Assembly: GCA_030605835.1 (NCBI GenBank)
Contig: JAUWHO010000011.1
Coordinates: 1-60,332, forward strand
Source: Candidatus Zixiibacteriota bacterium
GTDB lineage: Bacteria; Zixibacteria; MSB-5A5; DG-27
Direction: 5' to 3'
DNA length: 60,332 nucleotides
In this document: positions 25,561 through 34,895 of the stretch, in pieces
How positions within the stretch are numbered: position 1 is the stretch's first letter
Layout: each line of letters opens with the position of its first letter
Made by a program: the position numbers and the translations under genes
The notes under the pieces: generated by a model
The model's database searches: none
Told to the model about the DNA's origin: nothing
What the model saw: the letters and a program-made list of their open reading frames with translations, nothing else

Positions 25561-26982
25561 CTAATAGACGAAGACCGAGGCCGCCTTGGAGATGAGGCTC
25601 ACAAACGGATCGGGATAGACACCCACCGCAATCACGCCGATTAGAGAGAGAACCAAAGCCAACCTCAAAGACCAGGAGACCTTCACCGGGTCGTTTTTGG
25701 TCGGCTTCCGGAAATACATCTGTCTGACCACATTCATATAGTAAAACAGGGAGATCACGCTGGTCAAGACCGCCACCCCCACCAACCAGTAATACCCTTT
25801 CTGGATGGCGGCCAGGAAGAGAAGATACTTGCCCACAAAGCCGGCTAAAGGGGGAATCCCGACTAAGGAGAGAAAAAATATCACCAGCGAGATCGCCAGA
25901 AACGGGGAGCGCCGGGACAGTCCGGCATATTCGCAGATCTCATCGGTCCCGGAATGGTTGTAGAAGGCAATGACGACCGCGAAGGCTCCGATATTGGCAA
26001 ACATGTAGACCAGAAGATAGAGTATCATGGAGGTAGTGGCCAGCTCCGAGGCCGCCGAAAGCGCCACTAGAATATACCCCACCTGGGCGATGGATGAATA
26101 AGCTAACATCCTCTTGATGTTGGATTGTCTGATGGCAACGATGTTTCCTAAGACCATGGTCATGGTCGCCAGAGCCATAAAAAGGGGAATCCACTCGGAG
26201 GTGACCGGCAGAAGGGAACCGAAGAAGACCCGCACCATCGCCGCCAATCCCGCTCCCTTGGAGGCGACCGAGAGGTAAGCGGTGATGGGTGTAGGAGCCC
26301 CCTCGTAAACGTCAGGAGCCCACATGTGGAAGGGAACTGCCGCCAACTTGAAGCTGAAGCCGGCGATGATGAAGACCAACGAGATCACCAGAAGCGGTCC
26401 CGGAAAAGCAGAGCCAACCAGCTCCGCCTGGATCCCTTTCAGAACCGTGGTGCCGGTGATGCCGTAAAGCAGGCTGATGCCGTAAAGCAGTATCGCCGAG
26501 GAGGCCGCTCCCAATATCATATACTTCAACCCGGCCTCGCTCGACTTCAAATCCGTCTTCAGGTAGGCAGACAGTACAAAGAGGCTGATGGTAGTCAACT
26601 CCAGGGAGACATACATGCTCAGAAGCTCCCGGGAGGCCGCCAAAAACATCATGCCCACCGTCGAGAGAAGGATGAGAGCATAATACTCTCCCTGATGCTT
26701 TATCCTCTCCCTGGCGAAGTCTATGGAGGTGCATATGGCCAGGAACGCTGAACCCAAAAAGATGATGGCAAAAGAGAGAGAGTAGTAATCGGCGCTGAAC
26801 ATCTCTCCGAAGGCCTGCCCCTGCCCGGAGAATACAACTAAGACAACGGTTATAACTATCCCCACGAGCGACAGAGGTCCGAGGCGGTGTTTCTTCTCCT
26901 CGGCGGTGAAGAAATCCACAAACAGGATCAGAAGCGCCCACAGAAAAAGAAAGATTTCCGGTATTATCAAAGTCAAATTCAT
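25561..26982 (-). CDS. nuoN: NADH-quinone oxidoreductase subunit N
   Basis: Antiporter-like proton-pumping subunit of complex I. The 473-residue protein has about 14 helices; SREEL-like start LLSMYVSLELTTISLFVLSAYLK (helix with the conserved Glu), KLAAVPFHMWAPDVYEGAPTPITAYLSVASKGAG (helix 7-8 lysines, broken-helix region) and IKRMLAYSSIAQVGYIL identify a NuoL/M/N protein, and the position as last gene with the N-type DVYEGAPTP motif fixes it as N. Last gene of the minus-strand nuo operon; a terminator follows 8 bases after the stop. Confidence 0.96.
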   Translation of the reverse strand: MNLTLIIPEIFLFLWALLILFVDFFTAEEKKHRLGPLSLVGIVITVVLVVFSGQGQAFGEMFSADYYSLSFAIIFLGSAFLAICTSIDFARERIKHQGEYYALILLSTVGMMFLAASRELLSMYVSLELTTISLFVLSAYLKTDLKSSEAGLKYMILGAASSAILLYGISLLYGITGTTVLKGIQAELVGSAFPGPLLVISLVFIIAGFSFKLAAVPFHMWAPDVYEGAPTPITAYLSVASKGAGLAAMVRVFFGSLLPVTSEWIPLFMALATMTMVLGNIVAIRQSNIKRMLAYSSIAQVGYILVALSAASELATTSMILYLLVYMFANIGAFAVVIAFYNHSGTDEICEYAGLSRRSPFLAISLVIFFLSLVGIPPLAGFVGKYLLFLAAIQKGYYWLVGVAVLTSVISLFYYMNVVRQMYFRKPTKNDPVKVSWSLRLALVLSLIGVIAVGVYPDPFVSLISKAASVFVY

Positions 26983-27057
26983 CGAAGTAGTCTTCTGACT
27001 GTCTTTCTAGTTCCTTTTCCTTATCCCGATCCGTCCGGAAAGAGACTGCTTGTCAGC

Positions 27058-28536
27058 TTACATGCCCATCACACGAATCAGATTCTCGAGAGTCGCCGAG
27101 ATGATGTCGACCAGCGGCTTGGGATAGACGCCCACCAGAATCGTCAGAATTCCTAGCGGCACCAAGGTGAAGATCTCGCGACCGTTGATCTCGGTGAGCC
27201 CCTCCCACTTAGTGTTGAAGGGACCCAGAAATATCCGCTGGACCATCCGCAAAATATATCCGGCGGTTAGCACCACGCCTAAGACCGCCAGCACCACCAT
27301 CCAGGTGGGAACGAAGCTGGAGCCGAAAGCCCCGATGAAGATCATGAATTCGGACACGAAGCCTGAGAGTCCCGGAAGGCCTAAGGAGCCCATGGCAAAG
27401 AGGGTGAATATGCCGGTGTACAAGGGAAGTTTTACTCCCAGGCCTCCGAAGGCGGCAATCTCCCTGGTGTGGGCTCGGTCGTATAGGATCCCGACCAGCA
27501 AAAACATCGCCCCGGTGAGGCAGCCGTGAGAGAACATCTGGAAGACACAGCCGGCAAATCCGGTGACTGAGAGGGCGGCTAAACCCAGGACGCAAAAGCC
27601 CATGTGTGAGACTGAAGAGTAAGCCACCAGCTTTTTCAAGTCCTTCTGAGCCATCGAGACCAAAGCTCCATATACGATACCTATCACCGCGATCACCCCT
27701 ATCGGTATGGCGTAATAGACCGCCGCCTCCGGAAACATCGGGTAACCGATCCGGAGCAGACCATACAGTCCCATCTTCAAGAGAATCCCCGCCAGGATGA
27801 CGGAGACGGCCGTGGGCGCTTCGACGTGAGCGTCCGGCAACCAGGTATGAAACGGCCACATGGGAACCTTGATAGCGAAAGCGATGAAGAAAAGCGGAAA
27901 CAGCACGATCTGGAAGGCGTGAGTGTAAGTGCTGTTATACTCGATGAGGGTCAGCATGTTCAGGGTGTGCGGCTCCACCGCGAAGTAGAGCACCAGGATT
28001 CCCACCAGCATGAAGACCGATCCGAACAGGGTGTATAGAAAGAATTTTATGGCCGCATATTCCTTTCTGGGTCCACCCCAGACTCCGATCAGAAAATACA
28101 TCGGCACCAGCATCACTTCCCAGAAGACGTAGAATAAGAAGAAATCCAGGGCACAAAAGACCCCCATCATGCCGGTTTCCAAAAGAAGGAAGAAGGCGAA
28201 GTACTCCTTAACTCTCTCCTGAATGTTGAAGGAGGCCACTATGGAGACGAAAGACAAGAGTGCGGTGAGAAACAGCATCGGCACCGAGATGCCGTCGGCA
28301 CCCATAAAGTAGCTGATGCCGATGGAGGGGATCCACTCGTGCTGCTCGATGAACTGAAAGTCGGGAACCGAGCCGTTGTATTTGGCCAACATCACAATCG
28401 AGAGCACCAAGGGTATGAAGCTGAAAAAGGCCGACTCCCAGCGGATCAGTTGAACGCTCTCCTTCCTGGTGAACATCACCACAATCATCCCCAGAAGGGG
28501 AATGAAGGTCATGTAGGTCAATATGGGGAAATCCAT
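27058..28536 (-). CDS. nuoM: NADH-quinone oxidoreductase subunit M
   Basis: Proton-pumping antiporter-like subunit. The 492-residue protein shows LDFFLFYVFWEVMLVPMYFLIGVWGG (conserved Glu in helix 5), KVPMWPFHTWLPDAHVEAPTAVSVILAGILLKMG (the M-type AHVEAPT motif) and KKLVAYSSVSHMGFCVLG. Length and the AHVEAP motif match NuoM. It lies 75 bases before nuoN and 62 after nuoL. The short upstream spacer is AT-rich and shows nothing else. Confidence 0.97.
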   Translation of the reverse strand: MDFPILTYMTFIPLLGMIVVMFTRKESVQLIRWESAFFSFIPLVLSIVMLAKYNGSVPDFQFIEQHEWIPSIGISYFMGADGISVPMLFLTALLSFVSIVASFNIQERVKEYFAFFLLLETGMMGVFCALDFFLFYVFWEVMLVPMYFLIGVWGGPRKEYAAIKFFLYTLFGSVFMLVGILVLYFAVEPHTLNMLTLIEYNSTYTHAFQIVLFPLFFIAFAIKVPMWPFHTWLPDAHVEAPTAVSVILAGILLKMGLYGLLRIGYPMFPEAAVYYAIPIGVIAVIGIVYGALVSMAQKDLKKLVAYSSVSHMGFCVLGLAALSVTGFAGCVFQMFSHGCLTGAMFLLVGILYDRAHTREIAAFGGLGVKLPLYTGIFTLFAMGSLGLPGLSGFVSEFMIFIGAFGSSFVPTWMVVLAVLGVVLTAGYILRMVQRIFLGPFNTKWEGLTEINGREIFTLVPLGILTILVGVYPKPLVDIISATLENLIRVMGM

Positions 28537-28598
28537 AATGGCGTATTCTCCTGCTTTATTTTCTCAACACCGATATTTCCAGATTCAGATGTTACCTA

Positions 28599-30524
28599 TT
28601 ATAAAAACCTCAGAAGGATGAACACCACTAATCCTAAGAAGATCACAAAGGCGTAATTCTGCAGCTGTCCGGTCTGAATTCTCCTCAGGCCCCCTCCGAA
28701 GGCACGAATGGTGTAACCCAAACCGTTGACGGCGCCGTCGACCACATAGGTGTCGAACCTCTCCTGGATCCAAGACAGAAAGACCGTGAAGTCCCCAAAG
28801 AAGTTCACCAGCCAGTCGATCACTCCCAGGTCAAACTTGTATAGCTTCTCCGTCAGGCGATAGGTCGGCTCGATGATTGTAGCCATATACAGCTCATCAA
28901 AGTAATACTTGTTGAACAAGACCCTGTATATCCGCTTGAATCTCTCCGCCATCTTAACCGGCGAGATGGAGCCTTTGTAATACATCAGGTATGCTAGATA
29001 GATTCCCGAGAGAGCCACGATGGTCGAGATTACCATCAGTATGTAGTTGGGCGCAACGTGGTGGGGATGTTCAAAGAAGACGAAGGAGCCGTATCCGTGC
29101 TTTAACCAGGGTATCCCCACCCAACCCACAGTTATCGATAAGAATGCGAGTATGACCAACGGGATTGTCATGTTCTTCGGCGACTCCCGGGCGTGGTCAT
29201 ACTTTTCCTGATCTCGAGGTTTGCCGGTGAAGACCATGAAGCACAGCCGAAACATGTAGAAGGCGGTCATGAAGGCGGCCAAGACCGCTACCACCAGCAG
29301 AATGTAATGTCCACCCTCCCAGGCCACCGCAAAGATCTCATCCTTGCTCCAGAAGCCGGAGAGGGGGAAGATTCCAGCGATGGAGAAAGAGGCTATGAAA
29401 AAAGTCGCCGCCGTGGTTTTCATCTTCCGGCCCAACCCTCCCATCTCCTGAATGTCGTTGGTGTGGACGGCGTGGATGACGGAACCGGCGCCCAGAAACA
29501 GAAGCGCCTTGAAGCAGGCATGGGTCATCAGGTGAAAAGTCCCAGCGGTGTAACCGCCCATACCTAAAGCCAGAATCATGTAACCCAACTGTGATATGGT
29601 GGAATAAGCCAATACTCTCTTGATATCGTTCTGAACCAGGCCGATGGAGGCCGCCATGAGAGCAGTAAAGGCCCCGATTATGGCCACCACCATCGCCATC
29701 GTATGGGAGGTTATAACAAGTGGCATGAGGCGCGCCGTCAGGTATACTCCGGCGGCGACCATGGTGGCAGCGTGAATCAACGCCGAGACTGGTGTCGGAC
29801 CCTCCATAGCATCTGGCAACCACACGTGCAACGGAAACTGCGCCGACTTTCCGATGGCACCGCAGAACATGAGAAGTCCGGCCGCAGTTATTGTCCCCAG
29901 GGCAATCTCGTGATGATGCACCTTGTCGAAAATCTCCGCCATGTTGAGGGTGCCGGCGGCGAAGAACATCACCAGAAGACCAATCAGGAACCCGAAGTCG
30001 CCGATCTTGGTGGTTATAAACGCCTTCTTGCCGGCGTCGGAGGCGATCTTTTTCTCGAACCAGAAACCGATCAGAAGGTAGGAGGTCAGCCCCACCAGCT
30101 CCCAGAAGATAAACATCGTGAAGAAACTGCCGGCCACCACCAGGCCCAACATCGAGAAGGCGAAGAGCGACATATAGGCATAATAGCGAGCGAAACGCGG
30201 GTCTCCATGCATGTAGCCGAGAGAGTAAATCTGGATTAAGGAGGCCACCAGCGACACCATCACCACCATCACCGCCGTCAGGGGGTCGATATACATCACC
30301 ATCGGGAGCTTGAAGGACTCCATGAATATCCAGTTGATAGCGAATTCCTGGGGCTGCGGATTCCCTAAGACCTCAGCCAAGACGGCAACGGAGAGCGCCA
30401 GTGAGCCTAATATGGCCGCAATGGAGGTGTAAGAGGAGGCCTTGTTGCTCCGGATCAAGAAGAAAACGATCAGGACGAATGAAAGAAGCGGCAAGGCCGG
30501 TATCAGCCAGCTATACGGAAGCAT
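28599..30524 (-). CDS. nuoL: NADH-quinone oxidoreductase subunit L
   Basis: Largest antiporter-like subunit of complex I. The 641-residue protein contains FTMFIFWELVGLTSYLLIGFW, KSAQFPLHVWLPDAMEGPTPVSALIHAATMVAAGVY (the L-type DAMEGPTPVSALIHAAT motif) and IKRVLAYSTISQLGYMILALG, and has the long C-terminal extension (about 500-641) with the lateral helix expected in NuoL. Normal length. Between it and nuoK upstream lie 214 bases occupied largely by 7-base repeats, unusual for the inside of this operon. Confidence 0.97.
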   Translation of the reverse strand: MLPYSWLIPALPLLSFVLIVFFLIRSNKASSYTSIAAILGSLALSVAVLAEVLGNPQPQEFAINWIFMESFKLPMVMYIDPLTAVMVVMVSLVASLIQIYSLGYMHGDPRFARYYAYMSLFAFSMLGLVVAGSFFTMFIFWELVGLTSYLLIGFWFEKKIASDAGKKAFITTKIGDFGFLIGLLVMFFAAGTLNMAEIFDKVHHHEIALGTITAAGLLMFCGAIGKSAQFPLHVWLPDAMEGPTPVSALIHAATMVAAGVYLTARLMPLVITSHTMAMVVAIIGAFTALMAASIGLVQNDIKRVLAYSTISQLGYMILALGMGGYTAGTFHLMTHACFKALLFLGAGSVIHAVHTNDIQEMGGLGRKMKTTAATFFIASFSIAGIFPLSGFWSKDEIFAVAWEGGHYILLVVAVLAAFMTAFYMFRLCFMVFTGKPRDQEKYDHARESPKNMTIPLVILAFLSITVGWVGIPWLKHGYGSFVFFEHPHHVAPNYILMVISTIVALSGIYLAYLMYYKGSISPVKMAERFKRIYRVLFNKYYFDELYMATIIEPTYRLTEKLYKFDLGVIDWLVNFFGDFTVFLSWIQERFDTYVVDGAVNGLGYTIRAFGGGLRRIQTGQLQNYAFVIFLGLVVFILLRFL

Positions 30525-30573
30525 CTTTGTTTCTCTTTTCTACCATGGGAGAGGACGCTGAGCTACGCCGACA

Positions 30574-30744
30574 GGTTCACTGTTCGTGGTTCATGGTTCA
30601 CGGTTCACAGTCACCGATTGGCGGTCATAACTTTCCCTATCTACTTCCTACTACTTACTGTCTACTGTTTCCTGTTCCCTATTCCCTGTTTCCTATTCCC
30701 TGTTTCCTGTTCCCTGTCCCCTGTCTCCTGTTTCCTATCTACCA
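30574..30744. repeat. two degenerate 7-base tandem arrays inside the nuo operon
   Basis: Array one (30574-30608): GGTTCAC, TGTTCGT, GGTTCAT, GGTTCAC, GGTTCAC. Array two (30661-30744): twelve heptamers in perfect phase with consensus TTYCCTR, from TCTACTG through repeated TTTCCTG/TTCCCTG to TCTACCA, running into the nuoK stop codon (30739-30741). The region between is looser but similar in composition. Insertion-like growth by slippage is plausible; the arrays separate nuoK from nuoL. Confidence 0.88.
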
Positions 30745-31044
30745 TTTCATGAAGTTGATGTTGTCAACTTCTATTCCCTTATAGTTCCTGTATATCAAGA
30801 GCACAATTGCCAGACCGACAGCGGCCTCGGCGGCGGCGATGGTGATCACGAAAATCGAAAAGATCTGCCCGATGAACTCGTTCGGGGTGATAAACTTCGA
30901 GAAGGCCACGAAATTGATGTTGGCGGCATTGAACATCAGCTCTATCGACATCAAAACCCCGACCGCATTCCTTCTGGTCAAAAGACCATACATCCCTATC
31001 ACGAAAAGGATTGCGCTTAGTATAAGATAGTGATACAGAGTCAC
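30739..31044 (-). CDS. nuoK: NADH-quinone oxidoreductase subunit K
   Basis: Small membrane subunit of complex I (101 residues, three helices). GVLMSIELMFNAANINFVAF has the conserved Glu in helix 2 and AAAEAAVGLAIVLLIYRN the conserved Glu in helix 3, both needed for proton transfer. The start is a GTG one base after the nuoJ stop. The last codons (MKW-stop) abut the 7-base repeat array. Confidence 0.97.
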   Translation of the reverse strand: MTLYHYLILSAILFVIGMYGLLTRRNAVGVLMSIELMFNAANINFVAFSKFITPNEFIGQIFSIFVITIAAAEAAVGLAIVLLIYRNYKGIEVDNINFMKW

Positions 31045-31045
31045 C

Positions 31046-31531
31046 CTAATCTCCCCTGCTTATCACGATGGCACCGACCAGCGCCACCAGCAAAACCACA
31101 GACACGACCTCGAAAGGCAAAACATATACGGTCATTAAAGCTCGCCCCAGCTCCGTCGCCGAGGGGCTCACTCCCGAGGAACTTGCGACCTCCCAGGTGG
31201 TCTTTGAGAGAGCCAAAAGCGTCAGAACTAGGAGCGATGAAATGATGAAAAGCGCCGCTATCGGCTGATCGTTCACCTGCCGGATGGTCTTGCCGGTCAA
31301 CTGATGAGTCAGCATCACCGCGAAAATCATAAGGATGGTCACCGCCCCCACATATATCAGAACCTGCACCGCGGCGATGAACTCCGCCTCCAGAAGAATG
31401 TATATTCCGGCAATGCTGAACATACACAAGACTAAAAAGAGTGCGCAGTGGAAAATGTTCCTTAAGGTGACTACCATCAAGGCTGAGCCGAGGATCAAGA
31501 CTGCCAATATGTAGAAGGCTAAGTCAAACAT
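31046..31531 (-). CDS. nuoJ: NADH-quinone oxidoreductase subunit J
   Basis: Membrane subunit of complex I (161 residues, five helices). NIFHCALFLVLCMFSIAGIYILLEAEFIAAVQVLIYVGAVTILMIFAVML is the family hallmark, split here over helices 2 and 3 (the YVGAV pi-bulge region). A loop with WEVASSSG and ATELGRALMTVYVLPFE precedes the last helix. It sits tightly between nuoI and nuoK. Confidence 0.96.
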   Translation of the reverse strand: MFDLAFYILAVLILGSALMVVTLRNIFHCALFLVLCMFSIAGIYILLEAEFIAAVQVLIYVGAVTILMIFAVMLTHQLTGKTIRQVNDQPIAALFIISSLLVLTLLALSKTTWEVASSSGVSPSATELGRALMTVYVLPFEVVSVVLLVALVGAIVISRGD

Positions 31532-31534
31532 GGA

Positions 31535-32128
31535 TTAGGCCTCGGGCTTATCCTCCCCTGGTGATTCCTCTGGACTCTCCTCGGGCTTTGGAGATGCTGG
31601 TTCTTCGGGCTTGGGTGAAGTTGGATCTGCCTTCGGAGCAGCCTTGGCCTTCGGCAGCGGTTTCTTTTTCTTCTCGTAGGGAACGTCTCGACCCAGTTCC
31701 TGCAGAAAATCCCTATCGTAAAGAAGCGTCTTCTGGTCATACACCGAGAACTCGTATTTGCCGGTTAGTTTGATGGCGTCGAAATTGCAGGCTTCCTCGC
31801 AGAGCCCGCAGAAGGCGCAGGTGGTGTTATCGATCTCGAACTTCACCGGGTATCTCTTCTTCGTCTCGGGATCCGGCTCCTCAGACCTCTCCAGATCGAT
31901 GGCGTAGACCGGACAGATCCGAGCACACACCATGCACGCGGTACAGTTCAGCTTGCCGGTCTCCGGGTCTGAGAGCAGAACCACCACTCCCCTAGAGCGC
32001 TCGAACATCGGCATCCGCTCATCCGGATACTGCAGCGTGATGGCCTTGTGCCCCAGATGCTTGAAGACCGTCACAAGCCCCAGAACGAGGTTATAAACTC
32101 CCGACCAAACCTGTCTTGCTGCTCTCAT
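31535..32128 (-). CDS. nuoI: NADH-quinone oxidoreductase subunit I with extended acidic tail
   Basis: Peripheral-arm subunit carrying two [4Fe-4S] clusters (N6a/N6b). CTACMVCARICP (about residues 58-69) and CAFCGLCEEACN (about 99-110) supply the eight cysteines. The ferredoxin-like core ends near residue 150; beyond it lies a low-complexity tail of about 45 residues rich in Lys/Pro/Ala then Glu/Pro/Ser (KKKKPLPKAKAAPK, then PKPEEPASPKPEESPEE). Such a tail is not part of the usual 150-180 residue NuoI. Its start overlaps the nuoH stop by four bases (ATGA). Confidence 0.95.
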   Translation of the reverse strand: MRAARQVWSGVYNLVLGLVTVFKHLGHKAITLQYPDERMPMFERSRGVVVLLSDPETGKLNCTACMVCARICPVYAIDLERSEEPDPETKKRYPVKFEIDNTTCAFCGLCEEACNFDAIKLTGKYEFSVYDQKTLLYDRDFLQELGRDVPYEKKKKPLPKAKAAPKADPTSPKPEEPASPKPEESPEESPGEDKPEA

Positions 32129-33168
32129 TCGAACAGATAGATCAAAAAGCCAGTTACAATTATGTTCAAAAAGGCCAAAGGTAACAGGAACTTCCAGGCG
32201 AAGGCCATCAGTTGATCAACCCGCAGACGTGGATAAGTCCATCTGAACCACATCAGGATGAAGACCAAAAACAAGCTCTTGCCCAAAAACCAGACCCAAC
32301 TGGGGATGAACGATAAAAACTCGAAGGGAGGATTCCAGCCTCCCAAGAACAGCGTGGCAGCGATGGCGCAGACCGTGAACATATTGATGAACTCCGCTAA
32401 GAAAAACATCGCGAATTTCATCCCGGAATACTCGATGTTGTAACCTGCCACCAGCTCCTGCTCCGCCTCCGGGATGTCGAACGGGGTGCGGTTTACCTCC
32501 GCAGTTGCCGCCGTTACGTAAAGGAGAAACCCCAACGGCTGCCGCCAGATATACCAGTGGAGAAAACTCCCACCCTGTCCTTGCACGATTGTCACCATCG
32601 ACAAGGATTGCGCTAGCATCACCGCTCCCAAAAGGGACAGGCTGAGCGGCACCTCGTAAGAAATAATCTGAGCCGCCGACCTCATCCCTCCCAGAAGCGA
32701 ATATTTGTTGTTGGAGGCCCACCCCGCCATAAGCAGGCTTATCACCGTGAAGGTGGTGATTGCCACTATGTACAGTATACCTATATTCAGGTCTCGAACG
32801 ATCAGCCCTTTTCCGAATGGCATACATATATAAGCCAAAAAGCAGGTCACGAAGCATATCACCGGCGCCCAGAAGAAGACTTTCTTATCAGCGGTGAGAG
32901 GAACGATGTCCTCCTTTTGAAGAAGTTTTAAGGCATCAGCTATGGTCTGGAGCACGCCGTGAGGCCCGGTCCTCATCGGACCTATGCGCACCTGGAAATC
33001 GGCAGAGAGCTTCCTCTCCCACCAAACCAAAAAGAGCGCCAGCACCATCAGAAAACCGATCACCACCCCGGCGACTGCTATTATGGAGACAATCTGAAGC
33101 AGCGGCGCCCCCAAGAAAGAGGCTAAAAAGTCACCAACGGCGCTGAATATTCCCTCGAGTTCAAACAT
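32125..33168 (-). CDS. nuoH: NADH-quinone oxidoreductase subunit H
   Basis: Quinone-site membrane subunit of complex I (347 residues, eight helices). WWERKLSADFQVRIGPMRTGPHGVLQ contains the ERK and RxGP motifs of the quinone channel; EVNRTPFDIPEAEQELVAGYNIEYSGMKFAMFFLAEF is the conserved acidic loop (split over two segments), and LRVDQLMAFAWKFLLPLA the last signature. It follows nuoD by 15 bases and overlaps nuoI by four. Confidence 0.97.
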   Translation of the reverse strand: MFELEGIFSAVGDFLASFLGAPLLQIVSIIAVAGVVIGFLMVLALFLVWWERKLSADFQVRIGPMRTGPHGVLQTIADALKLLQKEDIVPLTADKKVFFWAPVICFVTCFLAYICMPFGKGLIVRDLNIGILYIVAITTFTVISLLMAGWASNNKYSLLGGMRSAAQIISYEVPLSLSLLGAVMLAQSLSMVTIVQGQGGSFLHWYIWRQPLGFLLYVTAATAEVNRTPFDIPEAEQELVAGYNIEYSGMKFAMFFLAEFINMFTVCAIAATLFLGGWNPPFEFLSFIPSWVWFLGKSLFLVFILMWFRWTYPRLRVDQLMAFAWKFLLPLAFLNIIVTGFLIYLFE

Positions 33169-33183
33169 CTGCCGCCAAGAAAG

Positions 33184-34329
33184 CTACCTGTCCACCTCCG
33201 GCAAGATTATGTCTAAAGACCCGAATATCGCCACGATGTCCGCTATTTTCCAACCTCTGGCCATCACCGGCAATGCCTGCAGATTGCAGAAGGAGGCGGT
33301 CCTGATTTTCACCCGATAGGGTTTGGTGGAACCATCGGAGACGATGAAATAAGCCATCTCTCCCCTGGGAGCCTCGATGCGAGCGAAAGCTTCCCCCTGG
33401 GGGGGACGGAACCGAGCCGGGACTTTAGCCTTGATCCCCCCCTCCGGCAGACCCTCCAGGGCCTGCTCGACTATTCTGGCCGATTGCCTCATCTCCTCAA
33501 TGCGGACCTTATAGCGGTCCCAGGTGTCACCATTCTCTCCGGTGGGTATGTCGAAATCGAACTTTTCATAGGCGGAGTAAGGTTCGTCCTTGCGTATGTC
33601 CCATTTGAGACCGCTGCCACGCAGAGGTGGCCCGGACACAGAGTAGTTTATAGCAGTGGGTAAATCCAGAAGACCTATCCCCTTAGTCCGCCCCAAAAAG
33701 ATCGGGTTCTCGGTCAGGATGGCCTCGTATTCGTCCACCCGGGGGTAGAGATAGCTGCAGAACTTCTTTGTCTCGGAGACGAAATCCTTGGGAACGTCCT
33801 TTGAGACTCCGCCGATGCGCATATAGTTATAGGTCAACCTCTGACCGCAGGTCATTTCGAAAAGGTCGACAATCCGCTCTCTCTCCCTGAAGGCATAGAG
33901 AAACGGTGTGACCGCGCCCAAATCGATGGCGAAGCTCGCCAAAAAAACCAGATGGCTGGCGATGCGGTTGAGCTCCGCCATTATTACCCGAAGATATTCG
34001 GCCCTCTCCGGGACTTCGATGCCGGCAAGTTTCTCGACCGCAACACACCAGGCGTGATTGGCGTTCATGGAGGAGACATAGTCGATCCTGTCGGTGTAAA
34101 TCATGAACTGGTGATAGGTGCGGTTCTCGGCGATCTTCTCGATGGAGCGATGAAGGAAACCGATATCAGGGACTACCTTTTTAATCACCTCTCCGTCCAT
34201 GGTGAGTATGAGGCGGCAAACCCCGTGGGTGGAGGGGTGCTGTGGTCCCATGTTGACCACGAACTCTTCCGTCTCGAGGTTCCTGTCGCCGGTCAGGGGT
34301 TCTGGTCTGTCTGGGGAATCAACCATCAT
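33184..34329 (-). CDS. nuoD: NADH-quinone oxidoreductase subunit D
   Basis: 49-kDa-type subunit forming the quinone-reduction pocket (381 residues). NMGPQHPSTHGVCRL near residue 26 is the beta1-beta2 loop with the catalytic His; NHAWCVAVEKLAGIEVPERAEYLRV, TCGQRLTYNYMRIGGV and the C-terminal SLDIILPEVDR are diagnostic. It starts at ATG 34329 (a second ATG follows) with GGAGAAAT upstream, touching the nuoC stop. NuoC and NuoD are separate genes here, not fused. Confidence 0.97.
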   Translation of the reverse strand: MMVDSPDRPEPLTGDRNLETEEFVVNMGPQHPSTHGVCRLILTMDGEVIKKVVPDIGFLHRSIEKIAENRTYHQFMIYTDRIDYVSSMNANHAWCVAVEKLAGIEVPERAEYLRVIMAELNRIASHLVFLASFAIDLGAVTPFLYAFRERERIVDLFEMTCGQRLTYNYMRIGGVSKDVPKDFVSETKKFCSYLYPRVDEYEAILTENPIFLGRTKGIGLLDLPTAINYSVSGPPLRGSGLKWDIRKDEPYSAYEKFDFDIPTGENGDTWDRYKVRIEEMRQSARIVEQALEGLPEGGIKAKVPARFRPPQGEAFARIEAPRGEMAYFIVSDGSTKPYRVKIRTASFCNLQALPVMARGWKIADIVAIFGSLDIILPEVDR

Positions 34330-34818
34330 CTATTTCTCCTGGCCCGTCTCCGGCATCCGAATGAAATCCTTCCCCTCCCAATCCCTTCTCATTGGATACC
34401 CTTCGTCCCACTCCTCTATCAAAAGGAGCGGACGGGGGTCCGGATGGTCTTTGAACTTTATCCCGAAGAGCTCCGCGGTCTCCCGCTCAAACCAGTCGGC
34501 CGCCACCCAGAACTTGGAGACCGAAATCACCTCGGGGTTGTCCCGAGGCATAATCACTCTCAAGTTCAAATGATGTCTCTTGGCAAAGGAAAAGAGACAA
34601 TAGACGACTCCGATCTCGTTTGTCTCGGGATAGTCAATCCCGCCCAGGCAGGGAAGATTGTCGAAGTTGAGTTCGGGATCGGAAACCAGAGTTGTGCATA
34701 CCTCTTCTAAGTGCTCCGGCTTGACCTTGAAGGCGGGAATGCCGGTCACCGCGGGTAGCTCTTCAACCTTTTCAGCGAAAGTTGCCTTGATCTTGGAGGT
34801 CAGTTCCTCAGGTGTCAT
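34330..34818 (-). CDS. nuoC: NADH-quinone oxidoreductase subunit C
   Basis: 30-kDa-type peripheral subunit (162 residues). The signature ERETAELFGIKFKDHPDPRPLLL near residue 110 and EGYPMRRDW at the end identify it. It lies directly before nuoD (stop and start adjacent) and 77 bases after nuoB; that spacer has no gene. The ATG start (MTPEELTSKIK) has ACCTGAGG nearby. Confidence 0.95.
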   Translation of the reverse strand: MTPEELTSKIKATFAEKVEELPAVTGIPAFKVKPEHLEEVCTTLVSDPELNFDNLPCLGGIDYPETNEIGVVYCLFSFAKRHHLNLRVIMPRDNPEVISVSKFWVAADWFERETAELFGIKFKDHPDPRPLLLIEEWDEGYPMRRDWEGKDFIRMPETGQEK

Positions 34819-34895
34819 TGGCTAAATGGGGGTGCTTTAATCCAGTTTGCTACGATTATGCTGCTCTTCGGGTGATTATATCGTCTTAATAAGGA

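Noticed and set aside
30574-30744. CRISPR-like array
   Set aside because: Units are 7 bases without spacers; this is a degenerate tandem repeat.
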